Positions 15,125 to 26,740 of a stretch of 64,000 bases of DNA are shown one piece after another. Made by a program: the position numbers and the translations under genes. Each line of letters starts with the position of its first letter. The first letter of the stretch is position 1. Origin of the DNA: JANPPS01 sp965246925 (GTDB lineage Bacteria; Pseudomonadota; Alphaproteobacteria; Acetobacterales; Acetobacteraceae); NCBI GenBank assembly GCA_965246925.1, contig OZ251994.1, forward strand, positions 2,108,001 to 2,172,000. Reading direction: 5' to 3'. The notes under the pieces were generated by a model. That model had not been told where the DNA came from. It did not search any database and saw only the letters and a list, made by a program, of their open reading frames with translations.

Positions 15125-17526
15125 GCGCCTACGACGAGATGGTGAACGGCCGCGGCGGGGTGCGTCCGCACTGGCGGCCCGTGCTGGGCGTGCTCGCCGG
15201 GCTGGACGTCGCCCAGCTGCGTCTCCGCGCCGACCGGCTGGAACGAACGGCCGAGGAGGAAGGGGCCGCCCCGAGCTGGCGCTGCGACCCGGTGCCGCTG
15301 CCGATCGCCAATGCCGAGTGGACGGCGCTCGAGGAAGGGCTGTGCCAGCGCGCACGGCTGCTCGAGGCGTTGCTCGCTGACCTCTATGGCAAGCAGGATT
15401 TGCTGCGGGACGGCGTGTTGCCGCCGGCGCTCGTGTTCGCCAACCCCGGCTTCTTGCGCGCCTGCCGGACCGACCCTTTCGCGCATGGCCGGTTCTTGCA
15501 GAACTATGCCGCCGACCTCATCCGCGGGCCGGACGGGCGCTGGCGCGTGTTGGCGGATCGCACCGCCGCGGCACCCGGCATCGGCTACGCCCGGGAAAGC
15601 CGCCGCCTGCTGGCCCGGGTCATGCCGGAGTTGTTCCGCCCGAACCAGGTCCGCCAACTCCGCCCGTTCTTCGACGCCTGGCAGGACGCGTTGCTGAATA
15701 CCACCCATCCGACCGAGCGTACGCCATTTATCGCCCTGCTGACGTCGGGCATATCCGACCCGCAATGGCCGGAGCACCTGGCGCTGTCCCGGGACCTGAA
15801 CTGCGCCCTCGTCCAATCCCGCGACCTCACGGTGCGCGGGGGCGTGTTGTTCCTGAAGACGCTGCGGGGTTTGCAGAAAGTCGATCTCCTGCTGAGCCGG
15901 GTGCCCGGCGGCGCGCTCGACCCGCTGGAGTCAGCCGGCTACGCCCCCGGGGTCACCGGCCTGATGGACGCCATCCGGCATGGCACGGTTCAGGTGCTGA
16001 ACCACCCCGGGTCCGCCGCGGTCGAGGCGCCGGCGCTCGCCGCCTTCCTGCCAGCCGTGAGCCGCCGGCTGCTGGGGGAGGCGCTGCTGCTCGCCACCAC
16101 GCCTACGCTGTGGCTGGGGGACGAAGGCGCGCAGGCCATGGCGGCAAAGGGGTTCAACCGCTGGAGCATCCGCTCCGCCCTCGATGCGAACCGTCCGCCC
16201 CGCGCGCTGGCCGATATGCGCGTCGGGGACCGCATGTTCCTGGAGCAATCCATCCGGGACCGCCCCTGGGCCTATGCCGCCTGCACGGTGGCCGAGCCGT
16301 CCGTCGCGCCCTGCCACGGGCCCGGCGGCCTGGATGCGCAGCCGGTCGTGCTGCGGCTCTTCCTCATGCATGACGGCATGCAGTGGCGGGTGATGCAGGG
16401 TGGGCTCGCCCGGGTGCTGGCCCGGGGCGAGCACGTGACCGGCACCTTGCCGGAAGGCGCGATGTTCAAGGATGTCTGGGTGCTGGATCAGGACACGCGG
16501 GAGCTGCGCGGGCCCGAGCCCATCCGCCTGCCCCCGGTGCCGATCCGGCGCAGCAGCGGCGATTTGCCGAGCCGGGTGGCGGACGATTTCTACTGGCTCG
16601 GCCGCCATGTCGAGCGGCTGGACCAGCAGGCCCGCCTTTGCCGCGCCGGACTGCTGCGCCGGGCCCGCGGCGCGCCGCTGCCGCGCGAGATCGCCGAGCT
16701 GAACCTCGTTCAGGCTTGCATCGAGGAGGCGGGGCTGGAACTCGAGGACGGCGCAGGCTCGGTCGAGGAGCTGGTGCGGCAGGCGTTGAAGCCGGATGGT
16801 GCCCTGGCCCACGGGCTGGACCGGGCCACGGAGCTGACGGAGGCGTTGCGGGACCGGCTCACGATCGAGACCTACTCGGCCTTCGCCCACGCGCTGCGGG
16901 AAACGAAGGCCGATATTCAGCCGGTCAGCGAGGCCGGTGTGGACGCGATGGTGCACGCCATGGCCGGCCTGGCCCGGCTCGCCGCCACCGTGGCAGGCGT
17001 TTCGGCCGAGGGCATGGTCCGGGGCGGCGGCTGGCTGTTCCTGGATTTGGGCCGCAGGATCGAACGGGCCTGGCTATCGACCCTGGTGCTGTCCACCGTC
17101 ATGGCCCAGCCTCCGACGCGGATGGAGGGCACGTTGAGGGTCGTACTCGAGTTGTTCGACAGTGCCATCACCTACCGGACCCGCTACATGTCCGTGTTGC
17201 AGCCCGCGGCGGCGCTGGATTTGGTGATGGCCGACCGCAGCAACCCGCGCTCGCTAGCATACCAGTTCGCGCAGATGGCGCGGTTGCTGGAAGAGGCGGG
17301 CGCGGCCGAGCTGGATTTGGCCGGCACGGCGTCCAGCCTGCTACGGCATGTGGAATCGATGGTGGATGAGGTCGCCGGCGCCGACGATCCCGATCAGGAG
17401 GCTGCCGGCCTCGCCGGGCGCCTCGCCACCTTGGCCGAAGAGACCGGCGCACTGTCGGACCGCATCACCCGCCGGTTCTTCGCCCTGCTGCCGGCCGCGC
17501 ACGCCGTCGGGCTGGAATTGGCCTGA
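15121..17526 (+). CDS. Circularly permuted ATP-grasp / alpha-E fusion protein
   Basis: An 801-residue fusion. Residues about 1-470 are the circularly permuted ATP-grasp type (formerly DUF404/DUF407), with ALEEGLCQRARLLEALLADLYG, GPDGRWRVLADRTAAAPGIGYA and the late KGFNRWSIRS and EQSIRDRPW segments. Residues about 485-800 are the helical alpha-E domain (formerly DUF403), starting RVADDFYWLGRHVERLDQQAR and rich in acidic helix positions. Comparative work on these families predicts a peptide or amide ligase acting with the adjacent transglutaminase-like peptidase, probably making or trimming an isopeptide-linked product. Start at ATG 15121 overlaps the oxidoreductase stop; the transglutaminase begins 3 bases after its end. 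Confidence 0.92.
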   Translation: MSAYDEMVNGRGGVRPHWRPVLGVLAGLDVAQLRLRADRLERTAEEEGAAPSWRCDPVPLPIANAEWTALEEGLCQRARLLEALLADLYGKQDLLRDGVLPPALVFANPGFLRACRTDPFAHGRFLQNYAADLIRGPDGRWRVLADRTAAAPGIGYARESRRLLARVMPELFRPNQVRQLRPFFDAWQDALLNTTHPTERTPFIALLTSGISDPQWPEHLALSRDLNCALVQSRDLTVRGGVLFLKTLRGLQKVDLLLSRVPGGALDPLESAGYAPGVTGLMDAIRHGTVQVLNHPGSAAVEAPALAAFLPAVSRRLLGEALLLATTPTLWLGDEGAQAMAAKGFNRWSIRSALDANRPPRALADMRVGDRMFLEQSIRDRPWAYAACTVAEPSVAPCHGPGGLDAQPVVLRLFLMHDGMQWRVMQGGLARVLARGEHVTGTLPEGAMFKDVWVLDQDTRELRGPEPIRLPPVPIRRSSGDLPSRVADDFYWLGRHVERLDQQARLCRAGLLRRARGAPLPREIAELNLVQACIEEAGLELEDGAGSVEELVRQALKPDGALAHGLDRATELTEALRDRLTIETYSAFAHALRETKADIQPVSEAGVDAMVHAMAGLARLAATVAGVSAEGMVRGGGWLFLDLGRRIERAWLSTLVLSTVMAQPPTRMEGTLRVVLELFDSAITYRTRYMSVLQPAAALDLVMADRSNPRSLAYQFAQMARLLEEAGAAELDLAGTASSLLRHVESMVDEVAGADDPDQEAAGLAGRLATLAEETGALSDRITRRFFALLPAAHAVGLELA

Positions 17527-17529
17527 ACC

Positions 17530-18414
17530 ATGACGGTATTGCAGGTCCGCCACGTCACCGCCTATGACTATCAGGACCCGGTGGAGCTGGGCGCCCACGT
17601 CGTGCACGTCCGCCCGCGGGAACTGCCGTATCAATCGGTCGAGCACTACCGCTTGCAGGCCAGTCCGCCGCTGGCCCGTGAGGTTTGGGGCTTCGACCAT
17701 TTCGGCAACTCCGTCGGCTGGCTGTTCCTATCGGGTGTGCACGATGCGCTGCGGCTGGAGGCGGTGGGCCGCGTCACGGTATGGCCCCGCGCCGTGCCCG
17801 ATCCCGCGGCCACGCCGCCCTGGGAGCATGTGGCGGCCGACGCTCTCCGTCCCGCGGGTGCGAACGCCGCCGAGTTTGCCTTTGCCAGTCCGCGCGTGCC
17901 GCTGCTGGCAGACGCGCGGGATTGGGCCTCCGCCAGCCTGCTGCCGGGCCGCCCGGTGCTGGCGGGGGTGCTGGACCTCGTCCACCGGTTTTCAGCCGAG
18001 TTCCGGTTCGACAGTACCGTGACCACCGTGAGCACGCCGGTGTCCAGGGTATTGGAGCTGAAGGCCGGCGTGTGCCAGGACTTTGCGCATCTGATGATCG
18101 CAGCACTGCGCAGCCATGGCATCCCGGCCCGCTACGTGTCCGGCTATTTGCGGACCCGTCCGCCCCCGGGCAAGGCGCGGCTGGTGGGGGCGGACCAGTC
18201 GCACGCCTGGGTCGGCTGCTGGCTGGGCCCGGCGCATGGCTGGGTCGATGTGGACCCGACCAACGCGATGGTGGTGCAGGACGGGCACGTGGTGCTGGGC
18301 TGGGGCCGCGACTACGCCGACGTCAGCCCCGTCCGCGGCGTGCTTCTAGGCGGCGGGTCGCACACGCTGAAGGTGAGCGTGGACATCGCGCCCGAGGATG
18401 AGGCGGGCGCTTAG
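17530..18414 (+). CDS. Transglutaminase-like cysteine peptidase
   Basis: A 294-residue cytoplasmic protein with an N-terminal beta domain typical of bacterial transglutaminase-like proteins (begins MTVLQVRHVTAYDY) and the catalytic triad Cys182 (GVCQDFAHL), His225 (DQSHAWV) and Asp240 (WVDVDPTN). This family regularly accompanies the ATP-grasp/alpha-E protein and is predicted to cleave or rearrange amide bonds of its product. Only 3 bases separate it from the upstream gene, so they are cotranscribed. It is the last gene before a strong bidirectional hairpin. Confidence 0.93.
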   Translation: MTVLQVRHVTAYDYQDPVELGAHVVHVRPRELPYQSVEHYRLQASPPLAREVWGFDHFGNSVGWLFLSGVHDALRLEAVGRVTVWPRAVPDPAATPPWEHVAADALRPAGANAAEFAFASPRVPLLADARDWASASLLPGRPVLAGVLDLVHRFSAEFRFDSTVTTVSTPVSRVLELKAGVCQDFAHLMIAALRSHGIPARYVSGYLRTRPPPGKARLVGADQSHAWVGCWLGPAHGWVDVDPTNAMVVQDGHVVLGWGRDYADVSPVRGVLLGGGSHTLKVSVDIAPEDEAGA

Positions 18415-18488
18415 ACCGACATCGCTCTGAGTGGAATCGCTCTTGCGATCCAGGCAGGGCGATGAAGTCGGTCGCCCAAACAAAACCG

Positions 18489-18526
18489 AGACCGCCGCCC
18501 TGACACAGTCAGGGCGATAGCGGTCT
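18489..18526. terminator. Bidirectional hairpin terminator
   Basis: CGCCCTGAC (18496-18504) pairs perfectly with GTCAGGGCG (18508-18516) around ACA, and an outer stem AGACCGC/GCGGTCT (18489-18495 with 18520-18526) extends it past a 3-base bulge. It lies between the convergent transglutaminase and protease genes and reaches into the protease stop codon. Confidence 0.7.
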
Positions 18527-19616
18527 AGGCCGGGTTGGTGATGGCCAGATAATGCGCCGTACCGGTCACACCGGTGGTGACGACATAGCGCGCGACGTCC
18601 GCCGCGCCCGCACCGGCGAAGGTGATGGAGGCGTTTACGCCCGTGCCGTACAGGTTCGCATGCATCGTGGCGCCCTGATAGCCGGACGCACCCTCCGCCG
18701 TGGCGGCCCAATCGAAATGCGAGACCGCCGGGTCGAAGCCGAACAGGGTTGCCGTGTCGCCCGGATGAAAGTTGACCAGCGTGCCCCACGAGACTTGCCC
18801 ACCCCGCCCGTCCACGAAGAAGGTATCGGTGCCAGTCCCGCCCGTCATGAAATTGGAGCCGGTGCCGCCGTCCAGCACGTTCCGGCCGGACAGAACGCTC
18901 AGCGCGTCGTCGCCGGCCCCACCCTTGAGGAATACGTTCGGCCCTGCCGCGGCCAACGCGACGTTATGGCTGCCGGAGTAGATGTACTGCTTCGTCAAAT
19001 AACTGACTGGCCCGGAATAGGCGACACCATCCGGCTTGGTCGAAACGTGCGTTACCGTGTCGGTCTGATAGAAGCTAGGCGCAGCATAGAGCGCATGGAT
19101 GCCGTCGATGTCGGATTGGGAAAGATCCTGATTGCTGGCGGACGCTATTGGATACATGACAGCCGTCGGGTCTGTGTCATGCCCCATTCCAAGCGAGTGC
19201 CCAAACTCATGCAGGATGACTTGGTAGAGGTCGGTCGCGGTTCCTTGATAGGTGAGATTGCCACTCACAGGCGCCAGCGGCATCTCCGACGGATCTTCCA
19301 GCCGAACCGTCACGCCCGGCGCGAAATAGGATGGCGTGCCGGTCGTATAGTTGTAATCCGTCTCGCCGATCTCCCCATTGCTGGCACCGAAATGGGAAAA
19401 ACCGAACCGGACATCCGCCCCAGGGCTATCCGCGACCTGCTGAAAGCTGAGGTCGATCAGCGTTGACCAGCGCTGGATAGCTTGCTGAACCAGACCCTGA
19501 TACGCGGTAGCGATCGGCGCAGAAAAGTTGGCGGTACCGGGCTTAGACAGGTCCGCAAAGCTCCAAGTGACAGTTTGAGTGGCCCATTTCGGACCTTCGA
19601 GCGTGAAAGTAGCCAT
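18525..19616 (-). CDS. Serralysin-like M10 metzincin protease with RTX-type repeats
   Basis: A 363-residue predicted secreted protease. The zinc site is complete: HEFGHSLGMGHD with H136, E137, H140, G143 and H146, followed by the Met-turn Met154 in TAVMYP. Residues about 231-270 hold glycine/aspartate repeats (GGAGDDALS, LDGGTGSN, GGTGTDTFF) like the calcium-binding RTX nonapeptides of proteins exported by type I secretion. There is no N-terminal signal peptide, consistent with that route, although no type I exporter genes are in the window. The C-terminal 90 residues are a variable tail. It is shorter than typical serralysins (about 480 residues), having few RTX repeats. Likely an extracellular protease. 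Confidence 0.88.
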   Translation of the reverse strand: MATFTLEGPKWATQTVTWSFADLSKPGTANFSAPIATAYQGLVQQAIQRWSTLIDLSFQQVADSPGADVRFGFSHFGASNGEIGETDYNYTTGTPSYFAPGVTVRLEDPSEMPLAPVSGNLTYQGTATDLYQVILHEFGHSLGMGHDTDPTAVMYPIASASNQDLSQSDIDGIHALYAAPSFYQTDTVTHVSTKPDGVAYSGPVSYLTKQYIYSGSHNVALAAAGPNVFLKGGAGDDALSVLSGRNVLDGGTGSNFMTGGTGTDTFFVDGRGGQVSWGTLVNFHPGDTATLFGFDPAVSHFDWAATAEGASGYQGATMHANLYGTGVNASITFAGAGAADVARYVVTTGVTGTAHYLAITNPA

Positions 19617-19643
19617 TGAGCGACCCCGGCAGTCTCGTCTTAC

Positions 19644-19677
19644 ATGAGCCGTATCATAAAGGCATTAATGAGCCGTA
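19644..19677. promoter_or_regulatory. Direct repeat upstream of the protease gene
   Basis: ATGAGCCGTA occurs at 19644-19653 and again at 19668-19677, 24 bases apart start to start, in an AT-richer stretch just upstream of the protease start on the minus strand. The roughly two-turn spacing suits a dimeric regulator, but none can be named. Confidence 0.45.
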
Positions 19678-19689
19678 AACAGTGTAAAA

Positions 19690-20775
19690 TTACGGCGAAC
19701 CGACCCCGAGCTTGACCGCCGTCGCCTGGATCGCCGCCCAGGTCTCCGCCTGCAGCGGAATACCGGCAACAAGCCGCGCTGCGCGGCTCCTAGCCTCGGC
19801 ATCGCCGGGCGCCTGCACCGGCTGGTCCGGATGCGCCGGCCGCGCGGCCCGGACATGGGCGGCGTAGGCGCGCGCGGTCTCGGCCAGGTGCCCGGCGCCG
19901 AAATGCGAGGGGGCCAGATAGATCGACAGCATGCCGTTCACGATGCCGCCCCGCTTGCCCCCCTCCACCGGGCTCGCCGTCGGGCTGCCGGCGAAGCACC
20001 CGGCCAGGATTTCGCACATGAACGCGATGCCGGAGCCCTTATGGTCGCCGAACGCTCGCAACGCCCCCGCCCCCAGCCCGGGATCCCGCATCCCGCCTTC
20101 GAGCGGGCCGTACAGCGTCACCGGGTCCCCGTTCATCTGCCCGTCCGGCCCGATCAGCGCGTCCCCCGGTACCGGCTTGCCGCCGTTGCTGGCCACCAGC
20201 ACCTTGCCCTCCGCCACGATCGACGTCGCGAAATCCATCAGCAGCGGCGGCGCGTCCCCCTGCGGCACGCCGATGCAAAAGGGGTTGGTGCCGAACCGCC
20301 GGTCCACGCCGCCATAGGGCGCCACGATCTCACCCAGGCCCACGTTCACGAAATGGATCGACACCAGCCCCGCCGCCGCCGCCCGCTCCGCCCAGTCGCC
20401 GATCCGCCCGATATGGCCGGAGTTGCGGAGCGTCACGACCGCGAGCCCGGCCATCTTCGCCTTCTCGATCCCCAAATCCACCGCCTCCGGCCCGATGCTC
20501 TGGCCAAAGCCGAGATTACCGTCCAGCACCGCATGCGTCGGGCTTTCGATCAGCACGCTGATATGCTGCCCGGCCCGCACCTTGCCCTCCCGCAGCCACT
20601 GCACATAGCGCGGCACGCGGATCACCCCGTGGCTGTCATGCCCGGCGAGGTTGGCGGAAATCAGGTGATGCGCGATCCCAGCCGCCTCCGCGCCGTCGCA
20701 CCCGGCGGCGGTGAAGATGGCGGTGATCACCTGGTCCAGCGCCGCCACCGGCACCGTGTCGATCCGATACTCCAT
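19690..20775 (-). CDS. Malate/L-lactate dehydrogenase family (Ldh2/YbiC-like) oxidoreductase
   Basis: A 361-residue NAD(P)-dependent 2-oxo/2-hydroxy acid oxidoreductase of the LDH2/MDG2 family. Hallmarks are the early histidine region AGHDSHGVIRVPRY, LRNSGHIGRIG, GTNPFCIGVP and GDHKGSGIAFM. Members reduce 2-oxo acids such as 2,3-diketo-L-gulonate, ureidoglycolate or sulfolactate. Start at ATG 20775 overlaps the stop of the preceding SDR gene (TGATG). As the last gene of the ABC transporter operon it likely handles a metabolite of the imported compound; which one is unknown. Confidence 0.88.
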   Translation of the reverse strand: MEYRIDTVPVAALDQVITAIFTAAGCDGAEAAGIAHHLISANLAGHDSHGVIRVPRYVQWLREGKVRAGQHISVLIESPTHAVLDGNLGFGQSIGPEAVDLGIEKAKMAGLAVVTLRNSGHIGRIGDWAERAAAAGLVSIHFVNVGLGEIVAPYGGVDRRFGTNPFCIGVPQGDAPPLLMDFATSIVAEGKVLVASNGGKPVPGDALIGPDGQMNGDPVTLYGPLEGGMRDPGLGAGALRAFGDHKGSGIAFMCEILAGCFAGSPTASPVEGGKRGGIVNGMLSIYLAPSHFGAGHLAETARAYAAHVRAARPAHPDQPVQAPGDAEARSRAARLVAGIPLQAETWAAIQATAVKLGVGSP

Positions 20776-21532
20776 CACGCTTGCGCCGCGATGGCGTGCG
20801 CGCTGGCGCGGTAAAACTGATTGTCGGTCGGCACGATCGTCATCTCCGCCATGCAGGTCCGCGCCGGCAGTTGCGCGGCAAAGAGGCAGGCGGCGGCGAT
20901 GTCTTCCGGCTGCACCATGATCGCCCGCTCCTCCGCACTCGGTGGCCGCGGGCGGGAGTCCAGGATCGGCGTCGCGACCTCACCGGGGTTGATGCAAATG
21001 CTGCGGATGCCGTGGATGCCCTCCTCGGCATTGAGCGTGGCGGACATGGCGCGGACGGCGAATTTGGTCGCGGTATAGGTGGGGCCGGTGACCGCGAAGA
21101 TGCCGGTGGCGGCCAGCGACGCCACGTGCATGACGGTGCCCGCCCGCCGCGCCCGCATGCCCGGCAGCACCGCCAGCGTGCACAGGAAAGGCCCCTTCAG
21201 GTTCACGTTCACCAGCGCATCCATGTCCGCCGCCGACAGCTGCGCCCAATGCCGCCGCTTGGCGTTGCTGCCGGCGTTGTTGATCAGGATGTCCGGCTCG
21301 CCGATCGCCGCCAGCACCGCCTGATGCGCCCGCGTCACCTGCGCCCCCACCGTCACGTCCGCCGGGATCACGTGCACCGTCCCCCCGGCCAGCCGCGCCG
21401 TCTTCGTCAGCGCCGCCTCGTTCCGTCCGCTGATGGCCACCCGGCACCCGGCGGTGGCAAACGCGATCGCGATACCCCGCCCGATGCCGGACCCGGCGCC
21501 GGTGATCCAAACGGCTTGGCCCTTGAGGTCGG

Positions 21533-21536
<4 letters not shown>
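20775..21536 (-). CDS. Short-chain dehydrogenase/reductase (SDR)
   Basis: A 253-residue classical SDR. Cofactor motif TGAGSGIG at residues 12-19, NNAGS at 86-90, and the catalytic set Ser140, Tyr154 and Lys158 (YTATK) are all present; the C-terminal INPGEVATP loop is also typical. It oxidises or reduces an alcohol/ketone with NAD(P). Its start overlaps the stop of the upstream ATPase gene by 4 bases and its stop overlaps the next start, so it sits firmly within the ABC transporter operon. Substrate not deducible. Confidence 0.9.
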
Positions 21537-22594
<1,058 letters not shown>

Positions 22595-22637
22595 GGCGGG
22601 AGCATGACCGGCCCCCACCCGGCAATCAACCCGCTTC

Positions 22638-23885
22638 CTACGACCGCGGCAGCAGCTTCTGCACCTCGCCGGTCACGTCGGCCAGCACCTGCTGCGGCGT
22701 CGCGGTCTGTTCCACGATGCGGGCCAGGTTGTCCACGATGGTCTGCGTGATGCGGACGCCGTTGGTACCGGGGAAGGCGTACCAGGGCTGCATGATGGGG
22801 ATCTGCTCCATCGCCGGGCGGAACAGCGGCTTGTCGCGGTAGAACGTGCCGAGGTAGCGGTCGTCATCGAGCGTCAGCGTGTTGCTCGGCACGTAGCCGG
22901 TGCCCTTTACCATGATGGTCTGACCGACGGGGCCGGCGGCGAACTGCATGAAGCGCCAGGCATCCGCCTGGCGGGCGGGGTCCCGCGTGAGCATCACGAC
23001 CGCGTTGCCCCCGGTCGGCAGCTTGCCGCCCGGCGTGATCACCGGCATCCGCGTCGTGCGCAGCTCCACGTCCGGCCCCACGCTCCGCACCATGCTGCCG
23101 ATATAGGCCGTCGTGCCCATCACCATACCGAGCTTGCCGGCATAGAACGCCTGGAACGCCGCATCCGTCGTGAGCGGCGGCATCTTGCCCTCCTTCACCA
23201 TGCGGTCCAGCAACGTCAGCGCCTTCAGCCCAGGCTCGCCGAACGCCACGCTCTTTTCATCATCGGTCAGCATCTTGCCGCCATAGCCATACAACAGCGC
23301 CGAGAACATCCAGTCATCGCCGGGCCAGCGGTAGTGCATGGAGCTGATGCCGTCGCCCAGCGCCGCGATCTTGCCCGCCAGCGCAATCACGCCGTCCCAA
23401 TCCGTGGGGAAATGCTCGGGATCGCCCCCCGCACGCTGCACCAGTCTGGCGTTGTAGTACACGATCGGGTTGCTGGCCGAGAACGTCAGGCCCACTTGCT
23501 TGCCACCGACTTTGGCGAGGTCGAGGATGCCCGGCGTCCAGCCCGCGCGCCCGGCGTCCTCCTTGGCCAGGAACGGCCCGACATCGACGGTGATGTTCCG
23601 CTCCGCCAGGAACCGCAGCCGGTTCAGCCCCTGAAAGCTCACATCCGGCAGCCCGCCGGACGCGGCCTGACGGATCACCAGCTGCAGCCCGTCCTCATAG
23701 GTAGGGCTGGGCGCCGGGAAGCGCACGGTCACGTCCGGGTTGGCGCGGGTGAACTCCGCACTGATCTGGTCCATCACGTCCTTAAAGAACGCGGGCATCG
23801 GGTAGTGCACCACGAGCTCCGTCGCGGCACGGGCCGGACGGGCGAGCAGGGCGAGCGGGGCGGCGAGCAGGTGACGGCGGCGCAT
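22638..23885 (-). CDS. ABC transporter extracellular solute-binding protein (family 1)
   Basis: A 415-residue periplasmic binding protein with a signal peptide (MRRRHLLAAPLALLARPARA, cut near ARAA). The mature protein begins TELVVHYPMPAFFKDVMD and includes FTRANPDVTVRF, the usual start of family 1 sugar or glycerol-3-phosphate binders (UgpB-like), and YVPSNTLTLDD and MQPWYAFPGTNG near the C-terminus. It captures the substrate for the two permeases upstream. Ligand is uncertain: sugar, polyol or glycerophosphodiester. Confidence 0.92.
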   Translation of the reverse strand: MRRRHLLAAPLALLARPARAATELVVHYPMPAFFKDVMDQISAEFTRANPDVTVRFPAPSPTYEDGLQLVIRQAASGGLPDVSFQGLNRLRFLAERNITVDVGPFLAKEDAGRAGWTPGILDLAKVGGKQVGLTFSASNPIVYYNARLVQRAGGDPEHFPTDWDGVIALAGKIAALGDGISSMHYRWPGDDWMFSALLYGYGGKMLTDDEKSVAFGEPGLKALTLLDRMVKEGKMPPLTTDAAFQAFYAGKLGMVMGTTAYIGSMVRSVGPDVELRTTRMPVITPGGKLPTGGNAVVMLTRDPARQADAWRFMQFAAGPVGQTIMVKGTGYVPSNTLTLDDDRYLGTFYRDKPLFRPAMEQIPIMQPWYAFPGTNGVRITQTIVDNLARIVEQTATPQQVLADVTGEVQKLLPRS

Positions 23886-23902
23886 GAAAACTCCTGTTGT
23901 GG

Positions 23903-24706
23903 TTAACCCTTGAGCCCGGCGGTCGCGACCCCCTGGATGAAGCGGCGCTGCGCCAGCAGGAAGGCGGCGACCATCGGCAGCGTGACCAGCACGGACGCGG
24001 CCATGAGCGCCCCGGTGTCGTTGCCCGCCTCCTCGGCCCGGAAGAACAGGACGCCGAGCGCCGGGGTGGCCATCGTCTCGGTCTGGATCACGATCAGCGG
24101 CCAGAACAGGTCATTCCAGTGCGCGACGATGCTGAACGTCGCGAACGCGGTGGCGGTGGGCCAGGCGTTGGGCAGGATCACCCGCCAGACGATCCCCAAT
24201 TCGCTCATGCCATCCAGCCGCGCGGCGTGGATCAGCTCGTCCGGCAGCGCCTTGAACGCCTGCCGGAACATGAACACGGCGAACACGGAGATCGCGAATG
24301 GCGCCGTGAGCGCCACGTAGGTATCGAGCAGGCCGAGCTTGGCCAGCGCTACATACAGCGGTAGCGCCGGCACGTGCGCCGGGATCAGCAAGCCCAGCAG
24401 CACGAGCGCGAACACCACGCCCTGTCCCCGCCAGCGCAGCTTCGCCAGCGCATAGGCCAGCGGCACCGCCAGCATCAGCTGCACGAACAGCAATATGCCG
24501 CAGACCAGCACGCCGTTCAGCAAGAACCGCAGCAACGGCACCGCCGTCAGCGCCTTGCGGTAGTTTTCGTACGCGTAGAGGTGACTGGGCCATAATTGGA
24601 GCGAGGCCTGGAAGATCTCCGAGCCGGGCTTCAACGACGCCGACACCATGAACAGGTACGGCGCCAGCACCACCAGCGCCGCCCCGGTCAGCACCACGAG
24701 CCTCAT
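23903..24706 (-). CDS. ABC transporter permease (MalG/UgpE type)
   Basis: A 267-residue, six-helix permease beginning MRLVVLTGAALVVLAPYLFMV. The long upstream open frame is a shadow of the other permease; ATG 24706 overlaps that permease's stop in the form ATGA. The ATPase-coupling EAA-like loop ELIHAARLDGMSELGIVWRVILP is clear. It forms the translocation pore with the MalF-type permease. Confidence 0.93.
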   Translation of the reverse strand: MRLVVLTGAALVVLAPYLFMVSASLKPGSEIFQASLQLWPSHLYAYENYRKALTAVPLLRFLLNGVLVCGILLFVQLMLAVPLAYALAKLRWRGQGVVFALVLLGLLIPAHVPALPLYVALAKLGLLDTYVALTAPFAISVFAVFMFRQAFKALPDELIHAARLDGMSELGIVWRVILPNAWPTATAFATFSIVAHWNDLFWPLIVIQTETMATPALGVLFFRAEEAGNDTGALMAASVLVTLPMVAAFLLAQRRFIQGVATAGLKG

Positions 24707-25618
24707 GAGTAGTGCACCCGCCGCTCCAGCACCCGGGTCTGGATCAGCACGAGCGTCAGCACCACGGCCAGGAACACCGCCGTAATGGCCGCGGAATAGC
24801 CGATGCGGAAATAGGTGAACCCCTCCTGATACATGACATGCAGCAGCACCTGGCTGGCGTTGTTCGGCCCACCCCGCGTCAGCGCCGCGACGGTGTCGAA
24901 TACGCGGAGGCAGCGTATGGCGGTGATGGTGATGACGAACAGCGAGGTGGGCCCCAGCATCGGCCAGGTGACCAGCCAAAACCGGTCCCACGCCCGCGCC
25001 GCCCCATCCGTCTCCGCCGCCGCCCGCAGCTCCGGCGGAATAGCCGTGAGCCCGGCCATGAACAGCACCACGACGTACCCCAGGTTCTCCCACACGCCGA
25101 TCAGGCAGAGCGACGTCAGCACCCAGTCGGACGAGCCCAGCCAGTTGATGGGTGCCACACCCAGCAAGCCCAGCAAGCGGTTCACCGGCCCGATCGTGGG
25201 GTGCAGCAGATACTCCCACGCCGTCGCCATCGCCACCAGCAACGACACGACCGGGAGGAAGAACACGGCCCGGAACACAGCCTTACCGCGCGTTCCGCCC
25301 TCCACGAGCACCGCCAGCCCCAACCCCAAGATGACCGACGCCGGCAGCACGACGGCCACATAGACCAGCGTGTTGCGCAACGCCGTCAGGAAGATGCGGT
25401 CCCGCCATAGCTCGGCATAGTTGTCCAGCCCCACGAACCGCATCGCCGGGCCCCCCAGCTCGAGGTCCGTCAGCGACACCGCGAGCAACGCCGCCGTCGG
25501 CAGCAGCAGCAACACCACCAACGCCACAACCGCCGGAGCCGCCAAAAAATAAGCGGCGAAAACCCCCTCTCCCTGCGGGAGAGGTCCGGGGTGAGGGAGA
25601 CGACCGAAGCGGCCGCCG

Positions 25619-25626
<8 letters not shown>
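24703..25626 (-). CDS. ABC transporter permease (MalF/UgpA type) with repeat-derived N-terminus
   Basis: A 307-residue six-helix permease. The coupling loop ELRAAAETDGAARAWDRFWLV is present, as are the early FVGLDNYAELW and late YFRIGYSAAIT segments of MalF/UgpA proteins. The start ATG 25626 overlaps the ATPase gene by 8 bases. Residues 10-21 (LPHPGPLPQGEG) are encoded by a palindromic dispersed element (25563-25600), which has become the cytoplasmic N-terminal tail before the first membrane helix (VFAAYFLAAPAVVALVV). A start further downstream is unlikely as no good codon precedes the helix. Confidence 0.9.
25563..25600. repeat. Palindromic dispersed element, copy 1 (inside permease coding sequence)
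   Basis: Core hairpin CCTCTCCC (25566-25573) and GGGAGAGG (25577-25584) around TGC, followed by GGGGTGAGGGA. The same arrangement is found near 34978-35014 in rimM. It is read in frame as part of a permease N-terminus. Confidence 0.75.
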
Positions 25627-26740
<1,114 letters not shown>

